Below are positions 25,473-34,820 of a stretch of DNA of 64,000 nucleotides, piece after piece. The first letter of the stretch is position 1. Each line of letters opens with the position of its first letter. The stretch spans positions 40,599-104,598 of the forward strand of contig JBEKAB010000011.1 of assembly GCA_050018415.1 (NCBI GenBank), written 5' to 3'. Made by a program: the position numbers and the translations under genes. The notes under the pieces were generated by a model that was given only the letters and a program-made list of their open reading frames with translations, made no database searches and was not told the DNA's origin. Origin of the DNA: UBA1161 sp002311745 (lineage in GTDB: Bacteria; Planctomycetota; Phycisphaerae; Tepidisphaerales; Tepidisphaeraceae).

Positions 25473-27545
25473 ATGGGTCGATTTGAAGTGATAAGTCCCT
25501 TTGCGCCCCAGGGGGATCAACCGCAGGCGATTGAAAAACTGGCCGCCGGCATCGCGGAAGGACGCAGATACCAGACCCTCATGGGCGTCACCGGCTCGGG
25601 CAAAACGTTCACCATGGCCCACGCCATCGCCGCGGTGCATAAGCCCACGCTGGTCATCTCCCACAACAAGACCCTGGCGGCGCAGCTTTACCAGGAATTC
25701 AAGGAGCTGTTTCCCCATAACGCCGTGGGATATTTCGTCAGTTACTACGACTATTACCAGCCCGAGGCGTACATCCCGCAGCGCGACATCTACATCGAAA
25801 AGGACGCCAGCCGAAACGACGACTTGGATCGCCTGCGTTTGTCGGCGACCAGCAACCTGGTCAGTCGAAACGACGTGGTGCTGGTGGCATCGGTGTCCTG
25901 CATTTTCGGTCTGGGCTCGCCGGCGGATTACAAGGCGTCGGTGCTGCCGCTGCGCAAGGGCGCGGCCATCGACCGCGATCAAATGCTGCGCAAGCTGGTG
26001 GACCTGCAGTACGCCCGCAACGACATCGACTTTCGCCGCGGGACCTTCCGCGTTCGCGGCGACGTGGTCGAGTTGCACCCCTCCTACGAGGAATTCGCCT
26101 ACCGGATCGAGATGTTCGGCGACGAACTCGTGAGCATCGACGCCATCAATCCCCTCACCGGCGAAGTGCTGCGCGAGGAGGACCAGGTCTTCATTTATCC
26201 GGCGGTGCACTACGTGATGCCCGAAGAGCGCGTGCACGATGCCGTACGCTCCATCCGCCAAGAGCTGGACCAGCGGGTGATGCAACTGCGCGGCGAAGGC
26301 AAGCTGCTGGAAGCGCAGCGCCTGTTGGCCCGCACCAAGTACGACCTGGAGATGCTGCTGGAGGTGGGCTTCTGCAGCGGGATCGAAAACTACAGCCGGC
26401 ATTTGGACGGCCGCAAGAGCGGCGAAAAACCGTACACGTTGATCGACTATTTCCCCAAGGATTTTCTGCTGATCATCGACGAATCGCACGTGACGCTGCC
26501 GCAGTTGCACGCGATGTACAACGGCGACCGCCATCGCAAAGAGGTGCTGGTGGAGCACGGCTTCCGCCTGCCCAGCGCCCTGGACAATCGGCCTCTGCGG
26601 TTCGAGGAATTCGAGCAGATGTGGAAACAGGTGGTCTTCGTCTCCGCCACGCCGGGGAAATACGAGCTGGAAAAAACCGGCGGCGAGATCGTCGAGCAGG
26701 TCATCCGCCCCACGGGCCTGGTGGACCCCGAGATCGTGGTGCATCCGGCCCAGGGCCAGGTGCCGCATCTGCTGGAGCAAATCAAGGAGCGTGCCGCCTC
26801 CGGCGAGCGCGTCCTGGTGACCACGCTGACCAAGCGCCTGGCCGAGGATCTGAGCGCTTACATCCAGGAAGCCGGCATTCGCGGGCGCTATCTGCACAGC
26901 GAAATCCAGACGCTGGAGCGCGTCCAAATTCTCACCGATCTGCGCAAGGGCGAATTCGACGTGCTGGTGGGCATCAACTTGCTGCGCGAAGGGCTGGACT
27001 TGCCGGAGGTGTCGATGGTGGCGATCCTCGACGCGGACAAGGCCGGATTCTTGCGCAGCGAAACGTCGCTGATCCAGACGATCGGCCGGGCGGCGCGCAA
27101 CGTCAACGCCAAGGTGATCCTCTACGCCGACCAGGTGACGGCGGCGATGCAAAAGGCGATCGACGAAACGGCCCGCCGGCGGCAGCTCCAACTCCGTTTC
27201 AACGCCGAGCACGGAATCACGCCCAAGACCATCGAGAAGGCGATCCGCACCGGCATCGAATCGGAGATGAAGGCCCGCCGCACCGTCCAGGAAGTGATTC
27301 ATCAGGGCCAGGAGCAATACGATCAGGTCGAGCTGATCCGCTTGCTGGAGGAGGAGATGCTGGAAGCCGCCAAGAATCTGGAATTCGAGCGGGCGGCCCA
27401 GCTTCGCGACAAGATCAACGAAATGAAGGGCCTGCCGGTGATTCGCAGCGGACGCAGTTGGGAGCCGGAGGTGACGGAGTCGGATCAGGGCGTGAAGATC
27501 TGGCAGCCGAAGTTCCAAGGCCGCCGCAAGCGCTCGACGACGTAA
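25473..27545 (+). CDS. uvrB: Excinuclease ABC subunit B
   Basis: 690 residues, normal length. It is the damage-verifying helicase of nucleotide excision repair, working with UvrA and UvrC. Walker A is GVTGSGKTFT; the beta-hairpin YYDYYQPEAYIPQRD and the DESHV Walker B are present. QTIGRAARN is helicase motif VI. The C-terminal UVR motif (NLEFERAAQLRDKI) binds UvrC. No SOS box is recognisable in the 29 bases upstream, so it is probably cotranscribed with the ComEA-like gene. Confidence 0.97.
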   Translation: MGRFEVISPFAPQGDQPQAIEKLAAGIAEGRRYQTLMGVTGSGKTFTMAHAIAAVHKPTLVISHNKTLAAQLYQEFKELFPHNAVGYFVSYYDYYQPEAYIPQRDIYIEKDASRNDDLDRLRLSATSNLVSRNDVVLVASVSCIFGLGSPADYKASVLPLRKGAAIDRDQMLRKLVDLQYARNDIDFRRGTFRVRGDVVELHPSYEEFAYRIEMFGDELVSIDAINPLTGEVLREEDQVFIYPAVHYVMPEERVHDAVRSIRQELDQRVMQLRGEGKLLEAQRLLARTKYDLEMLLEVGFCSGIENYSRHLDGRKSGEKPYTLIDYFPKDFLLIIDESHVTLPQLHAMYNGDRHRKEVLVEHGFRLPSALDNRPLRFEEFEQMWKQVVFVSATPGKYELEKTGGEIVEQVIRPTGLVDPEIVVHPAQGQVPHLLEQIKERAASGERVLVTTLTKRLAEDLSAYIQEAGIRGRYLHSEIQTLERVQILTDLRKGEFDVLVGINLLREGLDLPEVSMVAILDADKAGFLRSETSLIQTIGRAARNVNAKVILYADQVTAAMQKAIDETARRRQLQLRFNAEHGITPKTIEKAIRTGIESEMKARRTVQEVIHQGQEQYDQVELIRLLEEEMLEAAKNLEFERAAQLRDKINEMKGLPVIRSGRSWEPEVTESDQGVKIWQPKFQGRRKRSTT

Positions 27546-27579
27546 AAGCATCGCTGCCAGCGCCGGCCGGAGATTCGCC

Positions 27580-28488
27580 ATGAGTATGTCGTCGCAGTTT
27601 CCGAAGTTTGAACAGATCAACCAGATCATCCAGCTTGCGCGGCGGGAGGACCTGGGGCAGGACGACCTCACCAGCCGGCTCTTGATCGGTCCGGACGCGG
27701 TGGGCGTGGGGACGCTGGTGCAGAAGGAGACCGGCGTCACCTGCGGGCTGCCGATCGTCGAAATGATCTGCCGCGTGTACGACGAGCGTCTGCGGGTCGA
27801 GCCGATCCCGGGATTCCACCTGGACGTGATCGAAGCTCGATTCAGCGAGACGCGGACGTTGCCGCTGCTGCGCATCCGCGGGCCGCTGCAGCCGCTGTTG
27901 TCGGCCGAGCGGGTGATCCTGAACTTTGTGCAGCACCTGTCCGGCGTGGCGACGCAGACGCACCGCTTCGTACGCCGCGTGGAAGGAACGGCAGCGAAGA
28001 TCTACGACACACGCAAGACCCTCCCCGGTCTGCGCGTATTGGACAAGTACGCCGTGCGCTGCGGCGGGGGGATGAACCATCGCACGGGGTTGTTCGATGG
28101 GCTCCTGGCCAAGGACAATCACCTGGCGGGCGTTGCGTTGAAGGACTTGGCGGCCTTTTTGGCGCGGGCGGTCAGCCAGAGCCACTCCGAACAGCCCGAG
28201 CGGCTGATCGAGGTCGAGGTGGACAGCCTGGAACAGTTGCGCGAGGTTCTCAAAGTCGATGGCGTTCAGGTGATTCTGTTGGACAACATGGATTGTCCGA
28301 AGATGCAATCGGCGGTGGAGCTGCGCGACCGGGCCGGGAAAAAGGCGAAGGTGGCGTTGGAGGCAAGCGGCGGCGTCACGTTGGAGACGGTCCGCTCCAT
28401 CGCCCTGACCGGCGTCGAGCGAATCTCCGTGGGGGCCATTACGCACTCGGCGGCGGCACTGGATATCAGCCTGGAAATCGAGACTTGA
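27580..28488 (+). CDS. nadC: Nicotinate-nucleotide pyrophosphorylase (quinolinate phosphoribosyltransferase)
   Basis: 302 residues. It converts quinolinate and PRPP to nicotinate mononucleotide. Motifs: EDLGQDDLTSRLL at the N terminus, TRKTLPGLRVLDKYAV, GGGMNHRTGLFD, and the barrel end VEVDSLEQL plus LEASGGVTLETV. It is complete and standard. The nadC product is the substrate of NadD at 15.3 kb. It starts 34 bases after uvrB. Confidence 0.95.
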   Translation: MSMSSQFPKFEQINQIIQLARREDLGQDDLTSRLLIGPDAVGVGTLVQKETGVTCGLPIVEMICRVYDERLRVEPIPGFHLDVIEARFSETRTLPLLRIRGPLQPLLSAERVILNFVQHLSGVATQTHRFVRRVEGTAAKIYDTRKTLPGLRVLDKYAVRCGGGMNHRTGLFDGLLAKDNHLAGVALKDLAAFLARAVSQSHSEQPERLIEVEVDSLEQLREVLKVDGVQVILLDNMDCPKMQSAVELRDRAGKKAKVALEASGGVTLETVRSIALTGVERISVGAITHSAAALDISLEIET

Positions 28489-29288
28489 TTGATATGGGAC
28501 CCTTCAGCCTCCGCACATCTTTCCCCATTTGACTCCGGGTCAAACGAATCGTAGATCACAAACGTCCGGCCGGCGTTGGCGCAAGCGGCGCCGAGCCGGG
28601 CGAATGAGGATCCCTGACAAGGGCTAAGCCGCCGCAAGGCGGCGCTCGGCGGCTCGTGGCCGCCGGGCTCATCGGCCGGGCAGTTTCCGCCGGTGATGCG
28701 CAAAACATCCGGTCCCGACGGTGATGTGGGTCGGGATCGAGGACGTTGCCGAAAGGATGCTCAGATGGCAGGTCAACGCGCCCAGTGCGCGCCGTTCTCC
28801 CTGGCCGGTCCTGACACCTCTTATCGGTCCCACCTTGTCCTAACAGGCCTCAGTAGCCGCTTCAGCGCGCCCGCCGCTGGTGATCCAACAAGCGGTTTGG
28901 GCAAACGGGGCGAGTTAAGTCGCTCGCGCCGCGCGTCGATGACGGGGATGTCGTATTCCCTGTGGGTCGGATAGCCCGTGCAGGGCGTTCGATCCACATG
29001 ACTGACGGACCGGTAATATCGGGGTGATCCGTCAGCTAGCGACGCGACGTCCCAAGGGCCAAGCCAGGACGGCCAAGCCCAAGCGGCAGCGCCGAAGCGG
29101 CGACTGGGCCGAAAGGAGGCCGCGCACCGCGGGGCGATGGCCCCGTGTTTTCGGCCGAGACGGCCGCGATTTGGAGAGAATGCCGGCGGCGCCAGCGCCC
29201 CGCAAAAGGCGACGACCCGCCGACACAACCGCCCAGCGGCGCGTGCCGCGACGGTGAGGTGTCAGCAAACCACTTTGGAGGTCATGCA
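28489..29288. other. Long non-coding region before the pilin cluster
   Basis: 800 bases with no convincing gene; open frames here are Arg/Pro/Ala-rich and have no ribosome binding site. It contains several inverted repeats: AGCCGCCGC/GGCGGCGCT near 28628-28648, GTCCCGAC...GTCGGGAT near 28713-28738, and an 8-bp perfect stem CTGACGGA...TCCGTCAG at about 29001-29036. It may be a long structured leader of the pilin operon or house a small RNA. I do not recognise RNase P, tmRNA, SRP RNA or a c-di-GMP riboswitch. Confidence 0.4.
29001..29036. repeat. Inverted repeat (hairpin) in the leader of the pilin cluster
   Basis: CTGACGGA and TCCGTCAG pair perfectly around an 18-20 base interior that can itself pair CCG with CGG. 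There is no T-run on either side, so it is not a typical terminator. It could be a regulatory leader structure or a binding site. Confidence 0.5.
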
Positions 29289-29762
29289 ATGTCCGCACTT
29301 CGAAGATCCTGCCGCCGGGGCTTCACCCTGGTGGAAATTCTGATCGTGGTGATCATCCTGGGCATCCTGGCGGCGATCGTCATCCCGCAGTTCACCAATG
29401 CCAGCTCCGATGCCCGCAACAGCAGTCTGGCCAGCACGCTGCAAACGCTCCGCAGCCAGATCGAACTGTACAAGCTGCAACACGGCGACCTGCTGCCCAA
29501 CCTGGTAAAGGACTGGACGCCGTTTACGCAGACGAGCACCTGGGGCAACCCGGTACAGACGTTCGGTCCGTACATGCAGACGGCGCCGGTCAACCCGGAA
29601 AACGGCTACAGCACGGTCATCGACAAGGCACCCCAGGCGACGGGCGCCGCGGTCACCACGGGAACCGGGTTTATCTATGACTACCAAGGCGGGGCCCCGA
29701 CGGCGACGGGACAGATTCAAGGCACGTCCGATGCCGCCGGTTCGTTGGTCGCGTCCTACTAG
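29289..29762 (+). CDS. Type IV pilin/type II pseudopilin (GspG-like), first of the cluster
   Basis: 157 residues from ATG 29289 with GGAGG upstream. A basic leader of about ten residues precedes the cleavage motif GFTLVEILIVVIILGILAA. The C-terminal domain has PNLVKDWTPF and MQTAPVNPENGY, like GspG major pseudopilins. It heads the pilus/secretion block and is followed by a possible terminator, which may let it be made in excess over later genes. Confidence 0.92.
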   Translation: MSALRRSCRRGFTLVEILIVVIILGILAAIVIPQFTNASSDARNSSLASTLQTLRSQIELYKLQHGDLLPNLVKDWTPFTQTSTWGNPVQTFGPYMQTAPVNPENGYSTVIDKAPQATGAAVTTGTGFIYDYQGGAPTATGQIQGTSDAAGSLVASY

Positions 29763-29778
29763 GTTGTGACGGCTCGAG

Positions 29779-29813
29779 CCGAGGGCGGATGGATCAATCC
29801 GCCCTCGGGCTTT
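29779..29813 (+). terminator. Hairpin, possible attenuating terminator, between two pilins
   Basis: GAGGGCGGAT and ATCCGCCCTC are perfect arms around a six-base loop, followed by GGGCTTT. The T-run is short, so termination may be partial. Confidence 0.5.
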
Positions 29814-29889
29814 GGAGGATGAAAATCAAAGCGGGGGCGGGCTCCCGCGGAGGACTTGTAGAGGCTCCCACGTGGCGAGCAGGGCTTTC

Positions 29890-30450
29890 ATGTCGAAGCC
29901 GAGGGACCCGCCGCGGTTGCGGCGCGGTCTTTTTTCGCGCCCAACAGCACCACACGTCCGCGGATTTACCCTCGTGGAAATCCTGATCGTGGTGGTGATC
30001 CTGGGCATCCTGGCCACCGTGGTCATCCCGCAGTTCACCAGCGCCAGCCAGGAGGCACGCGAAAACACCCTCAAGGACGAGCTGCGCTACCTACGCACGC
30101 AGATCGTCGTCTTCAAGGCCCAGCACCAGGACGTTCCGGCCGGCTACCCGGGCGGCAATGCCATCGCCACCCCGACGGCCGGGGCGTTTGTCGACCAGAT
30201 GACGCTGCATTCGGACATCAATTGCAACACCACTGCCCAGCCGTCGCCCGCCTATCCCTACGGGCCGTATCTGAGCCAGATGCCGACCAATCCCGTCAGC
30301 GGCCTGAACACGATCTCGATGGTGGCCAACAACCAGTCGATGCCGTTCGCGGATGGAACCACGGGGTGGATCTATAAAGCGCAGACGCAGGAGATCATCG
30401 CCAACCTCAAGGGGAACGACAGCAGTGGGACACCGTTTGCCAGTTATTAG
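29890..30450 (+). CDS. Type IV pilin/pseudopilin (GspG-like), second
   Basis: 186 residues from ATG 29890, no strong ribosome binding site. The leader of about 25 residues is longer than usual, and then GFTLVEILIVVVILGILAT. The C-terminal part resembles the first pilin (for example the final NDSSGTPFASY against AAGSLVASY), so the two are tandem paralogs. They may be major and minor subunits. The next gene overlaps by 26 bases. Confidence 0.9.
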   Translation: MSKPRDPPRLRRGLFSRPTAPHVRGFTLVEILIVVVILGILATVVIPQFTSASQEARENTLKDELRYLRTQIVVFKAQHQDVPAGYPGGNAIATPTAGAFVDQMTLHSDINCNTTAQPSPAYPYGPYLSQMPTNPVSGLNTISMVANNQSMPFADGTTGWIYKAQTQEIIANLKGNDSSGTPFASY

Positions 30451-30898
30451 CCGCCTTCATTCGATCGGACGGCGCGGCTTCACGCTGCTCGAGGGATTGC
30501 TGGCGGCGGTGGTGCTGGCGATCCTGGTGCTGGGCGTCTGCGGCACGCTGAGCGAATCCTACAAGCAAAGCGAATTCACGGCGGCCAACGCCGCCGCCGT
30601 CTCCCTGGCGCGACAGCTCGCCGATGAAATCACTTGGTCGCCATACACCCAAATCAGCAGTTACAACAACTACAGCGACAAGAGCACCTTAGTACCCCTT
30701 CTGGAGGGCGGATCGCTGAACGTAACCGGCTCCGACAATTACACGCGCAGCGTGACAGTGGTCTCCGCCACGCCGTCAATCGATCCCTCGCCGGCCGTGC
30801 CGACGGATTTTGCCATCGTCACCGTCAAGGTCACCGCGCCCAACGGCCAGATCGTCGCCATCCCGCAGTTCGTGGCCAATTATCCCATTCAGAGGTAA
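30425..30898 (+). CDS. Pseudopilin, GspI/PilV-like
   Basis: 157 residues from a GTG at 30425 behind AAGGGGAA; a TTG at 30437 is possible. The leader ends in GFTLLEGLLAAVVLAILVLG, with Glu5 of the mature protein present. The position after GspG-like genes and the short Thr/Val-rich mature part fit a minor pseudopilin of GspI/PilV type. It starts inside the 3' end of the preceding gene, so translation is likely coupled. Confidence 0.82.
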   Translation: MGHRLPVISRLHSIGRRGFTLLEGLLAAVVLAILVLGVCGTLSESYKQSEFTAANAAAVSLARQLADEITWSPYTQISSYNNYSDKSTLVPLLEGGSLNVTGSDNYTRSVTVVSATPSIDPSPAVPTDFAIVTVKVTAPNGQIVAIPQFVANYPIQR

Positions 30899-30911
30899 AT
30901 GAAGTGGCTGC

Positions 30912-31658
30912 ATGAAGTTGCTAGTTGCTAGTTGCGAGTTGCTAGTTGAAAAACAAGGCGGGGCACCTGCGCGCGCAGGCGGCCCACGTCGCCTTTTGCT
31001 AGCAACCAGCAACCAGCAACTAGCAACTCATCGAGGCTTCACCTTCGTCGAGTTGATGATGGGCCTGGTCATCACCTCGATGATCATGGTGGCGGTTACG
31101 GCGATCATGACATCGGTGGCGCGCGGGTGGAACGATCAGCGCGTGACGCAGTCCACGCAACTTCAGGCCAACCAGGTTTACGCGCGGGTGCAGAGGATTC
31201 TGTCGGCCGCCAAGTACGTCGTGTCGCCGGCCAACAACCACTCGTCTTCATCGGACATTCTTTTTTGGGCCAACGACTACAATGCCGATGGCGCCGTCGA
31301 GGCCGGGGAATTGGGGCTGATCGAGTTGGACACGACGACGAACACTCTCTATTACTATTCGTCGTCGTCGCAAACGGGGGCCGCCAGCACGCAGATGAGT
31401 TGGAGCACGCTGCAGTCGCTCACAGCAGCGCAGCTTAAAGGGTGGTCCTATATGCAAAAGACCGCCCTGGGCGGGCCGGGCAATTCCGGCAACGCCAATG
31501 CGCTGCAGGTGACCGGCGCGCAGTTTTACGTGACGGGCCTGAGCAGCACCACGCAACTGCCCATCGTCGAGTTCACGTTGGGGTTTAAAAAGAATGGGCA
31601 GTACGTCACGCTGTACAACTGCACCACGATGCGGAGCCCGACAACTCAGCCGAATTAG
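30912..31658 (+). CDS. Pseudopilin, GspJ/PilW-like, with repeat-derived leader
   Basis: 248 residues. The prepilin motif GFTFVELMMGLVITSMIMVA starts only after about 42 residues. Those residues are translated from an inverted array of the heptamer GTTGCTA (30914-31028), so the leader is repeat sequence, not a normal 5-25 residue leader. An ATG at 30899, better placed behind AGAGG, is stopped after ten codons by the repeat. That suggests the original start was broken and translation now begins at 30912. The mature part is Ser/Thr-rich with a Gly-Asp-containing mid region, as in GspJ/PilW. Confidence 0.8.
   Translation: MKLLVASCELLVEKQGGAPARAGGPRRLLLATSNQQLATHRGFTFVELMMGLVITSMIMVAVTAIMTSVARGWNDQRVTQSTQLQANQVYARVQRILSAAKYVVSPANNHSSSSDILFWANDYNADGAVEAGELGLIELDTTTNTLYYYSSSSQTGAASTQMSWSTLQSLTAAQLKGWSYMQKTALGGPGNSGNANALQVTGAQFYVTGLSSTTQLPIVEFTLGFKKNGQYVTLYNCTTMRSPTTQPN
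30914..31028. repeat. Inverted array of heptamer GTTGCTA inside a pseudopilin gene
   Basis: Left arm: about five units of GTTGCTA with one variant, from 30917. Right arm: the complementary CAGCAAC/TAGCAAC units up to 31028. The middle is a GC-rich spacer of about 50 bases. The array is read in frame as the leader of the pseudopilin. A second array of the same family lies at 53783-53866. Confidence 0.85.
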
Positions 31659-31662
31659 ACCC

Positions 31663-32913
31663 ATGCGGTGTGCAAGGCAGACAACTTCGCGCCGACCGAC
31701 CCGCCGCCGCGGTCTGGCGATGGTGCTGGTGATCTGCGTGATGGCCCTGGCGGCGGTGCTGGCGTATGGGATGCTGGCTGCCTCGGCCGTGCAGGCGACG
31801 GCCAGCAACAACGGCGTGGCCGCGTCCATCGCCCAAGCCCAGGCCGAATCGGGCATCCGCCTGGCGATGTATTACCTGCTGAATCCGCAAAACGCGCCCA
31901 GCTTGACCTCCAGCAACGGCCTCTCCTATTGGCCGGGCCACGGCAACATCACCTTCTCCACAACGGGATCGTCGCCGATGCAGGCGCCGGGAAACGTCAC
32001 GGTGCAAGTGGGAGCACCGACCAACCCGTCATCGCAGGTCTACGTTTACCCGGTGACGTCGATCGGCTCTTCGGGAACGATCGGCGGTGGCGCGGTCACG
32101 CGCACGATCACGGCACAGATTCAGGTAAACACGGCGTACCAGATCCAGGAGGCGACGGCGTTCAATGCGCAGCTGACTTTGCCAAGTTACGCCACCATCA
32201 CCGGCTCGCCGGACGCCATTCACTCCAGCTCGACGGTCTGGATCAATGCCTCGGCAACTGTTACCGGCAACATCCGCTCACCAACCCCGCCGAGAAACAA
32301 TGGAGCGTGGAACGGTTCATGGCTGGCCGGATCGATGAACGCCCCGGCCCCGACCCCGAGCGACCTGAACTATTACACCACTTACAGCTACCAAGGCCAA
32401 ACGTACAACGCGGTGCAACTGACCAGCTCGACCCTCAGTCCGGGCACGCTCCCCGCCCCCAGCTCCAGCAATCCGCTGAGCGTTTTTTACCACACCGGCA
32501 ATTTAACGCTGACGGGCAACCTAACCTTGAACGGAACATTGGTGGTCAAGAATGGCAATCTGATTGTGCAGGGCGCCGGCATCACCGTAACGGCGCCGAC
32601 GGGTCTCCCGGCCCTGGTCATCGACAACCAGCTTCAGGTGAAAAACGCCCACCAGGGAATAACCGTCAACGGCATCGTGTACGCCGGAACGGGATTTGGC
32701 GTCAGCGGTTTGGGCAACACCATGGGCAGCAACGTGACGATCAATGGAGCGTTTTTGGCCAACTCGCCGAATCTTGCCCCCGCGTCTTCCTACTTCGGTA
32801 CACTGTCGGTGAACTACAATTCCGCGTATGCTTCTGCTTCCGCCCCTGCTTTGAGCAACGCCAGCCAGAACCAGGTTCCTCAGAGTGTCAAGCTCGTTTC
32901 CTGGAACCCATGA
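31663..32913 (+). CDS. PilX-like pilus assembly/envelope protein
   Basis: 416 residues from ATG 31663. Near the N terminus is a basic stretch (RRPTRRRG) followed by a helix LAMVLVICVMALAAVLAYG, then a long Ser/Thr/Gly/Asn-rich beta-type region with repeated NLTLTGNLTLNGTLVV patterns. This fits PilX/GspK-like minor components or integument proteins that lack the Glu5 of true pilins. It starts four bases after the previous gene and faces the convergent PEP-CTERM gene. Confidence 0.7.
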   Translation: MRCARQTTSRRPTRRRGLAMVLVICVMALAAVLAYGMLAASAVQATASNNGVAASIAQAQAESGIRLAMYYLLNPQNAPSLTSSNGLSYWPGHGNITFSTTGSSPMQAPGNVTVQVGAPTNPSSQVYVYPVTSIGSSGTIGGGAVTRTITAQIQVNTAYQIQEATAFNAQLTLPSYATITGSPDAIHSSSTVWINASATVTGNIRSPTPPRNNGAWNGSWLAGSMNAPAPTPSDLNYYTTYSYQGQTYNAVQLTSSTLSPGTLPAPSSSNPLSVFYHTGNLTLTGNLTLNGTLVVKNGNLIVQGAGITVTAPTGLPALVIDNQLQVKNAHQGITVNGIVYAGTGFGVSGLGNTMGSNVTINGAFLANSPNLAPASSYFGTLSVNYNSAYASASAPALSNASQNQVPQSVKLVSWNP

Positions 32914-32935
32914 TTTGGCGAGGTGGCGGTTACTT

Positions 32936-34426
32936 TCACCCGGCAGTGCGCTGTCGCCGCCTCAGCAAGGCCAGGCTGGCCACCGGCAGCAGAGCCAATG
33001 TCGTCGGCTCCGGCAATTGCACGAGCAGGGCAGCTTGATTGCCGCCATCGTAGGACACGTCCACGCCGAGATAATTGTCGTCGCTCAACGAATCCGCGAA
33101 GATGTCCCCCGTCATAATGAACATGCCGTCGTCGTCGATCACTCCTGTTCCTGGCTCCGTTACCAAAGCCGGAATGACATCGCCGGCCTGAAGGAGAATG
33201 ATGGGCGCCCCGCCGCCCGGCTGCCACTCCAGCAGGGCCTGGTTGGTGCCGGTCGATCCGGTGATTTCGGCGTCGAAGATAACGATGCCGTTGTTATTGA
33301 TCATCGGCGCGTGGGTTTCGAAACTGCTAATCACATAGTGGGCGCTTGGGCTAGCAGGATCGACGACGGCGTTGTCTCCGGTCAAAGTCGATGCGATTTG
33401 CGTCTGAGAATGCGTCGTTACATCGTAATACTGAAGGGTGTCACCGTTGGGATTTGCAAGAAAGAAGGCCAGCTTGCCCGTGGTCGTCATTTCCGCCCCG
33501 ACGCCGCCGTGCTGCGGAACGGTGTTATCGTAACTTCCCAACAGGTGGTTGCCGCTGCTGTCGTGCAAAACATAGTCCTCTTGATGAGCGACATTGGTGT
33601 CGGGGCCGAGAAATAGCACGGCGTTCACGGCGCCGGTCTGCTGGGCTGCCAACAACCCGGGTACGTCAAATCCCTGAGAAGTGCCGCATAAATAGGCGGG
33701 GGTGCCGCCGGACATCGTGTAGATCGCGGCGTTGTCGGTATTCGCCGGAGTGGCCAACGTCGCCAATCCCGTTGTTCCGCTGGCGGAAATCGCCAATTGG
33801 CTGAGTGCAAAATTGTAAGAGCCGGGAGTACTGGTAGTCCAAGTGTCGGAGGTGAACAGAGTCGTCAACTGATGGCCCGTCGCCGCCGAACTGTCGCCGA
33901 CAAGGATTGAACCAGAACCGTCATTGCCCACAGCGCTGAAAATCACTTGTCCAGCAGCATTCACCCGCAGGTTCTGGCCATTGATCGACGAAGGCATGGA
34001 TAAACCGCCCAGCCCGTCGTCGGCCAGTTGATTCATCGAGGATGAGTCGACGTCATATTGGAAAACTCCGACCCCCGTCTGGGCCGAGTTGATTCCGGCG
34101 AAAGTCAGCCGCGTGCCGCCACTGGAGTTGCCGCTAAGCGAGAGGCTTTCAAAGCCGCTTTGTCCCATGATCGTCCCATCGGCGACCGTGGACAGTTTCC
34201 CGGCGCTGTAATAGACGATGATCGGATTAATACCGCTGGGGTCCACCGCGTTCATGGCGACTTTACCGCCCTCGCCGACGACCATTTGCGCCCCCCCAAA
34301 TCCGTTGGGCAGAGCGTTGTAGGACTGCTCGCTGTTGACGATGACTTGAAACGGCAGACTGGGCGACTCGGCCATTGCGGCTGCACAGAGCCCGCACACG
34401 CCGGCCAAGAACCAAGAGATGCGCAT
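32936..34426 (-). CDS. PEP-CTERM-like surface protein with NxxGxxxF repeats
   Basis: 496 residues from ATG 34426, with GGAGGG upstream. The signal peptide is MRISWFLAGVCGLCAAAMA. The body is beta-rich with repeated motifs such as NAAGQVIFSA and NNNGIVIFDA, the pattern of choice-of-anchor tandem-repeat proteins. The C terminus is PEPTTLALLPVASLALL plus RRRQR, a sorting signal (PEP motif, membrane segment, Arg cluster) processed by an exosortase. Its function is unknown. It is on the opposite strand to the pilus genes and interrupts their run. Confidence 0.85.
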   Translation of the reverse strand: MRISWFLAGVCGLCAAAMAESPSLPFQVIVNSEQSYNALPNGFGGAQMVVGEGGKVAMNAVDPSGINPIIVYYSAGKLSTVADGTIMGQSGFESLSLSGNSSGGTRLTFAGINSAQTGVGVFQYDVDSSSMNQLADDGLGGLSMPSSINGQNLRVNAAGQVIFSAVGNDGSGSILVGDSSAATGHQLTTLFTSDTWTTSTPGSYNFALSQLAISASGTTGLATLATPANTDNAAIYTMSGGTPAYLCGTSQGFDVPGLLAAQQTGAVNAVLFLGPDTNVAHQEDYVLHDSSGNHLLGSYDNTVPQHGGVGAEMTTTGKLAFFLANPNGDTLQYYDVTTHSQTQIASTLTGDNAVVDPASPSAHYVISSFETHAPMINNNGIVIFDAEITGSTGTNQALLEWQPGGGAPIILLQAGDVIPALVTEPGTGVIDDDGMFIMTGDIFADSLSDDNYLGVDVSYDGGNQAALLVQLPEPTTLALLPVASLALLRRRQRTAG

Positions 34427-34820
34427 CTTTTGCCCTCCACCCGATCTCTTTATTGGTCGTGACGTAGAGTCGGCGCCATCGTAACGCGATTTGCCGATCC
34501 GGCAACGCGCAGGCACGTTTTTTTTCGCAATTTTTAATACCCTTGTCGCAAAATCGGATATCAATAATTTGCGATGAAACCTGCCCCGAACTTCACAAAC
34601 GCCATTTGCTCCGCCTGCGCTGAGCCTAAGCGTCCAGCATCGGAGGATGATTTTAACCTGTTTTGTTACTGAGCAAGATTATGACATGGAGGGGCCATAC
34701 GGCACCTGTTCAGCGCTGGTGTGAACCGGTCGATCTTGGATATGTCGGTACGGCAGGGAATGCTCGGGCGTCGGAGCGGCAACCTGGGTATCCAAAAGGT
34801 CCCATAATGGAGAAAGCGAC
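34427..34820. other. Divergent region between the PEP-CTERM gene and the second pilus segment
   Basis: 394 bases with lower GC than neighbouring genes around 34500-34680 (T-rich and A-rich runs near 34515-34570). It must hold promoters for both directions. I see no gene and no pair of boxes good enough to list. Confidence 0.4.

Noticed and set aside
25212..27875. 887-codon open frame antisense to uvrB
   Set aside because: uvrB is unmistakable on the plus strand; the reverse frame has no recognisable domain.
28620..29036. Possible known structured RNA (RNase P, tmRNA, SRP RNA, c-di-GMP riboswitch)
   Set aside because: I looked for the conserved cores of each and found none; only unassigned hairpins remain.
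28821..29228. Open frame of 135 codons on the minus strand in the long gap
   Set aside because: Arg/Ala/Pro-rich, no ribosome binding site, runs through inverted repeats; treated as non-coding.
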